Source of the DNA: Paracoccaceae bacterium
Lineage (GTDB): Bacteria > Pseudomonadota > Alphaproteobacteria > Rhodobacterales > Rhodobacteraceae
Direction of reading: 5' to 3'
Assembly (NCBI GenBank): GCA_007121115.1
Contig: SKMI01000142.1
Span: forward strand, 1-7,642
DNA length: 7,642 nucleotides
The notes below the pieces were generated by a model. The model searched no databases and was not told the origin of the DNA. It saw only the letters and a program-made list of their open reading frames with translations. Made by a program: the position numbers and the translations under genes. Positions 5,819-7,642 of the stretch are shown here, one piece after another; the first letter of the stretch is position 1; every line of letters begins with the position of its first letter.

Positions 5819-5886
5819 CCTCGACAGGACCGCGCCGCAACCCACGTCTGCGGGGTTGCGCGAGGTAGTCTGGCGATGTATCGCCA
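5819..5886 (+). other. Structured upstream leader with two hairpins
   Basis: CGCAACCC (5836-5843) pairs perfectly with GGGTTGCG (5853-5860), and CCTCG (5819-5823) can pair with CGAGG (5861-5865) outside it. A second perfect hairpin, TGGCGAT (5871-5877) with ATCGCCA (5880-5886), follows. They lie between mscL and the candidate riboswitch, so they may belong to the transporter leader or mark the end of a transcript. Confidence 0.45.
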
Positions 5887-5904
5887 ACCCGTCGTGCCCT
5901 GACA

Positions 5905-5942
5905 GGTGCGGCCAAGTCTCCGCAACCTTGTCAAAACGGAAA
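5905..5942 (+). promoter_or_regulatory. Candidate preQ1-I-like riboswitch (translational)
   Basis: An H-type pseudoknot can form directly upstream of the queuosine-precursor transporter. P1 is CAAG (5913-5916) with CTTG (5927-5930). P2 is CCG (5920-5922) with CGG (5937-5939). The loop between the P1 strands is TCTCCGCAAC, ten bases as in the Thermoanaerobacter tengcongensis preQ1-I aptamer. It shares the U at loop position 1, G at position 6 and the AAC ending whose last C contacts the ligand. An A-rich linker (TCAAAA, 5931-5936) joins P1 to P2. P2 would hide the GGA (5938-5940) that is the only Shine-Dalgarno-like sequence before the ATG at 5951. A rival hairpin, TGCGG (5907-5911) with CCGCA (5920-5924), consumes the same CCG and would free it. 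Weak points are the 4-bp P1 and short linker. The family is known to regulate queuosine transporters; identity here is inferred. Confidence 0.55.
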
Positions 5943-5950
5943 CCACATCC

Positions 5951-6571
5951 ATGACACACTTTCTGACAAGGGCACATCTGCCCGGCATTCTTGCCATGGC
6001 GGCGATCGTCGTCGCCTCCAACATCCTGGTGCAATTCCTGTTCGGCAACTGGCTGACCTGGGGCGCCTTCACCTACCCGCTCGCCTTTCTGGTCAACGAC
6101 CTGATGAACCGCCTCTACGGCCCCTCTGCGGCGCGCAAGGTGGTCTGGGCGGGCTTTGCCGTCGGCGTCGCCTCATCGCTGATCGCCACCGCCTTTGATG
6201 CCACCACGCTGCGCATCGCGCTGGGATCGGGCATCGCCTTTCTGACCGCGCAGATGCTGGACGTGGCGATCTTCGACCGGCTGCGCGATGGCCGGTGGTG
6301 GCGCGCGCCGCTCGCCTCGACCCTTGTCGGCTCCACCGTGGACACGGCGCTCTTCTTCTCCATCGCATTCTCGGCCTCGCTCGCCTTCATCAACCCCGCC
6401 GACGATGTCTCCTGGGCGTCCGAGGCGCTGCCGATGCTGGGCTGGGGCCCCGAGGTGCCGCTCTGGGTCAGCCTGGCCGTCGCCGACTGGATGGTGAAGC
6501 TGGCGCTGGCGCTGCTCGCTCTCGTGCCATTCCGGATCATCGTGCAAAGAATTTCACTATCGGTCGCATGA
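5951..6571 (+). CDS. Queuosine precursor transporter, YhhQ/VUT (COG1738) family
   Basis: A 206-residue inner-membrane protein with about six hydrophobic helices (roughly 10-32, 36-55, 65-82, 86-106, 120-147 and 170-198). The family imports queuosine precursors such as preQ0 or preQ1, the 7-deazaguanines used to modify tRNA anticodon position 34. Family signatures are TYPLAFLVNDLMNRLYG (41-57), with the conserved acidic residue and YG, and LASTLVGSTVDTALFFSIAF (121-140), the hallmark Asp-Thr segment. Length is normal. The ATG at 5951 is chosen. A longer reading starting at GTG 5906 would run through the structured leader and adds only polar residues. The only nearby ribosome-binding-like GGA is 10 bases upstream and lies in the candidate riboswitch P2. 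No queuosine biosynthesis genes lie in the window, so it probably acts alone as a salvage gene. Confidence 0.88.
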   Translation: MTHFLTRAHLPGILAMAAIVVASNILVQFLFGNWLTWGAFTYPLAFLVNDLMNRLYGPSAARKVVWAGFAVGVASSLIATAFDATTLRIALGSGIAFLTAQMLDVAIFDRLRDGRWWRAPLASTLVGSTVDTALFFSIAFSASLAFINPADDVSWASEALPMLGWGPEVPLWVSLAVADWMVKLALALLALVPFRIIVQRISLSVA

Positions 6572-6577
6572 TTTCTT

Positions 6578-6598
6578 TTGACATACACAAAATCTGTG
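6578..6598 (+). promoter_or_regulatory. Possible −35 element and small dyad
   Basis: TTGACA at 6578-6583 is a perfect housekeeping −35 hexamer placed just after the transporter stop and before the structured region. No good −10 lies 16-18 bases downstream. CACA (6586-6589) and TGTG (6595-6598) form a short dyad right behind it, which could be an operator. Tentative. Confidence 0.3.
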
Positions 6599-6643
6599 CC
6601 ACCCTCCGTCCTAACAGCAACCCAAATGAAAGGAGGTGGTCCA

Positions 6644-6700
6644 GTGTCGAGAGTGATGTTGGAGAGAGGTGCGAAGACAGTCGAAAGGGGTGCGTCCTGA
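6644..6700 (+). CDS. Possible 18-residue small ORF
   Basis: GTG at 6644 opens an 18-codon frame ending at TGA 6698-6700. The predicted peptide, with GTG read as Met, is MSRVMLERGAKTVERGAS. It is basic and has no hydrophobic segment, so a membrane toxin is unlikely. What supports translation is the preceding AAAGGAGGTGGTCC (6629-6642), which is complementary to the 16S rRNA 3' end over 13 of 14 bases, with GGAGG 7 bases before the GTG. The frame ends inside the left half of the 6678-6731 stem, so its translation would disturb the fold, as in a leader peptide. I do not recognise the peptide, and the ORF may be chance. Confidence 0.35.
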   Translation: MSRVMLERGAKTVERGAS

Positions 6701-6771
6701 CGGCAGCCCGGATGGGCGTTCCTTTCGATTGAGCCAAGGCTCTAACTGGCTCCATCTCCTGAAGCTCGCTT

Positions 6772-6800
6772 GGGCCGCTCCGATATCGGAGCGGCCCTTT
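6772..6800 (+). terminator. Strong intrinsic terminator
   Basis: Bases 6772-6797 form a perfect 26-base palindrome (GGGCCGCTCCGAT and its complement), able to form an 11-12-bp GC-rich stem, followed by TTT. It lies 72 bases after the possible small ORF and 95 bases before the next gene. It would end transcripts from the transporter or the short RNA before the HIG1 gene. Because it is palindromic it can also work on the opposite strand, although the T tract is only on the plus side. Confidence 0.8.
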
Positions 6801-6892
6801 CGATGTATGTGCGCCTCACCGCAGTCCAAAAATTCCCGTTCGCTTTTTCCGCCACAGCCATTACATCCCCCACAGGCAAGGCAGGAGGCCCC

Positions 6893-7099
6893 ATGCTCAG
6901 TGATCCGCTCTTCATCCTCGGCGCCGTGGCATCCTTCGTGGTGCTTGGCATCCTGCTGGTGGGCATCGGCGGCTTCGCACGCGGTGGCGAATTCAACCGC
7001 CGCAACGCCAACCGGCTGATGCGCTGGCGGCTGGGCGCACAATTCGTGGCGGTGATCCTGATCGTGGCCTTCGCCTGGTTCCGGGCGCAGTCAGGCTAA
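6893..7099 (+). CDS. Twin-transmembrane small protein, HIG1 domain
   Basis: A 68-residue inner-membrane protein with two hydrophobic helices (about 6-28 and 47-64) joined by a basic loop. The loop RGGEFNRRNANRLMRWRLGAQ (30-50) carries the Arg-rich pattern ending in R-x-x-x-Q that marks HIG1-type proteins. In mitochondria and some bacteria these associate with cytochrome c oxidase or respiratory supercomplexes. Length fits the bacterial two-helix form. The start at 6893 has AGGAGG (6883-6888) 4 bases upstream, and the open frame further upstream runs through the terminator palindrome. The cobalamin adenosyltransferase starts only 13 bases after its stop, so the two are probably co-transcribed. 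The family is confident; the actual role in this organism is unknown. Confidence 0.85.
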   Translation: MLSDPLFILGAVASFVVLGILLVGIGGFARGGEFNRRNANRLMRWRLGAQFVAVILIVAFAWFRAQSG

Positions 7100-7112
7100 C
7101 AAGAGGCATTCC

Positions 7113-7642
7113 ATGGTCGTTCTGAACAAGATCTACACCCGTACCGGCGACGCCGGGCAGACCGCGCTGGGGGACGGGACGCGCGTGTCCAAGACCTCGG
7201 CCCGCGTGGCCGCCTATGGCACCGTGGACGAGTTGAACGCCACGCTCGGCATGGCCCGCCAGCACGCCCATGGCGAGATGGCCGAGGCACTTGCCCGCAT
7301 CCAGAACGATCTGTTCGATCTCGGCGCCGACCTCTGCCGCCCCGACATGGAGCGCGACGCCGAGGCCGAATACACCCCCCTGCGCATCCTGCCTGCGCAG
7401 GTCGACCGGCTGGAGGCCGAAATCGACGCCATGAACGGCAAGCTTGAACCGCTGCGCAGCTTCATCCTGCCCGGCGGCAGCCCGCTGGCCGCCCATCTGC
7501 ATCAGTGCCGCACCGTCGCGCGCCGGGCCGAACGCATGACCGTGGCGCTGGCCGCGCTCGAAGGCATCAACGAATCGGCGCTGCGCTACCTCAACCGCGT
7601 GTCGGACTGGCTGTTCGTGGCCGGGCGGATCGCCAATGACGA
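7113..7642 (+). CDS. Cob(I)yrinic acid a,c-diamide adenosyltransferase, PduO/MMAB type (3' truncated by window)
   Basis: The first 176 residues of a cytoplasmic enzyme that transfers the 5'-deoxyadenosyl group of ATP to cob(I)alamin, making adenosylcobalamin. The N-terminal ATP-binding motif is KIYTRTGDAGQTALGDGTRV (6-25). Further signatures are YGTVDELNATLG (35-46), SFILPGG (116-122), CRTVARRAER (132-141) and LNRVSDWLFVAGRIAN (160-175), all typical of PduO-type enzymes and unlike the CobA/CobO family. Family members are usually about 190 residues, so only about 15 codons should be missing. The ATG at 7113 has AGAGG 6 bases upstream and follows the HIG1 gene by 13 bases. No cobalamin riboswitch is visible upstream. 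In related genomes I recall electron-transfer flavoprotein genes downstream; that lies outside this window. Confidence 0.95.
   Translation, partial: MVVLNKIYTRTGDAGQTALGDGTRVSKTSARVAAYGTVDELNATLGMARQHAHGEMAEALARIQNDLFDLGADLCRPDMERDAEAEYTPLRILPAQVDRLEAEIDAMNGKLEPLRSFILPGGSPLAAHLHQCRTVARRAERMTVALAALEGINESALRYLNRVSDWLFVAGRIAND

Larger units (their letters stand above)
6620..6800 (+). ncRNA. Structured short transcript candidate (sRNA or micro-ORF mRNA)
   Basis: This part of the 321-base gap after the transporter is dense in secondary structure. An 11-pair stem joins 6678-6688 to 6721-6731 (core TCGAAAGG with CCTTTCGA, one G-T pair). Inside it GCCC (6706-6709) pairs with GGGC (6714-6717) around GGAT. 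GAGCCA (6731-6736) can pair with TGGCTC (6747-6752), and the region ends in the perfect palindrome 6772-6797 followed by TTT. An exceptionally strong ribosome-binding site and a possible 18-codon ORF lie near its 5' end. The next gene starts 96 bases after the terminator. I do not recognise it as a named RNA. Confidence 0.5.

Noticed and set aside
5906..5950. An upstream GTG start extending the queuosine-precursor transporter by 15 residues
   Set aside because: The added residues are polar and non-conserved in character, and the stretch is occupied by the structured leader. ATG 5951 gives the normal family N-terminus.
6598..6892. Cobalamin riboswitch upstream of the adenosyltransferase operon
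   Set aside because: I looked for the B12 box and the GCCACTG-type core; only partial resemblances occur, one of them being the ribosome-binding site itself. The region also ends in a terminator well before the gene.
1..7642. tRNA, rRNA, CRISPR array, prophage or toxin–antitoxin genes
   Set aside because: No cloverleaf, ribosomal core, spaced direct repeats, phage structural genes or recognisable toxin families were seen on either strand.

Overview
This is a GC-rich window whose gene content and order suggest an alphaproteobacterium, most likely a member of the Rhodobacterales (Rhodobacteraceae). The signs are a pcm–tolC–popZ-like gene block, a small HIG1-type twin-transmembrane protein directly upstream of a PduO-type cob(I)alamin adenosyltransferase, and the codon bias. 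The placement rests on family recognition, not on a database search.

Layout. Positions 1-192 lie downstream of a small heat-shock gene and hold one arm of a long inverted repeat plus several GC-rich hairpins. An Hsp20 gene (minus, 193-612) and a glycerophosphodiester phosphodiesterase gene (plus, 758-1531) diverge from 613-757. The other arm of the inverted repeat (1528-1649) starts at the phosphodiesterase stop codon, so the divergent pair is framed by about 120-bp arms. From 1650 to 1898 I see no gene, only a C10 tract, a GC hairpin and a 14-base tandem repeat. A minus-strand block follows: protein-L-isoaspartate methyltransferase-like (4075-4728), a TolC-family outer-membrane channel (2589-4007) and a PopZ/DUF2497-like protein (1899-2456). 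On the plus strand come a YtoQ-family protein (4835-5281), the MscL mechanosensitive channel (5375-5767), a YhhQ/VUT-family queuosine-precursor transporter (5951-6571), a HIG1-type membrane protein (6893-7099) and a cobalamin adenosyltransferase cut by the window end (7113-7642).

The most interesting signals are non-coding. (1) Immediately before the queuosine-precursor transporter is a compact H-type pseudoknot candidate. Its loop spacing matches preQ1-I riboswitches, and its second helix would capture the weak Shine-Dalgarno. A competing hairpin uses the same CCG, giving a plausible translational switch that senses a queuosine precursor. (2) The 321-base gap 6572-6892 holds a very strong ribosome-binding site, a possible 18-codon ORF, nested stems and a perfect 26-base palindromic terminator. 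It looks like a short independent transcript (sRNA or micro-ORF mRNA). (3) The inverted repeat framing hsp20 and the phosphodiesterase gene is nearly identical in its outer 60 bases and looks like a dispersed intergenic element.

Functionally the window is housekeeping and stress biology: protein repair and folding, envelope export and osmotic relief, polar organisation, and queuosine and cobalamin supply. I see no phage, CRISPR, tRNA or rRNA sequence.
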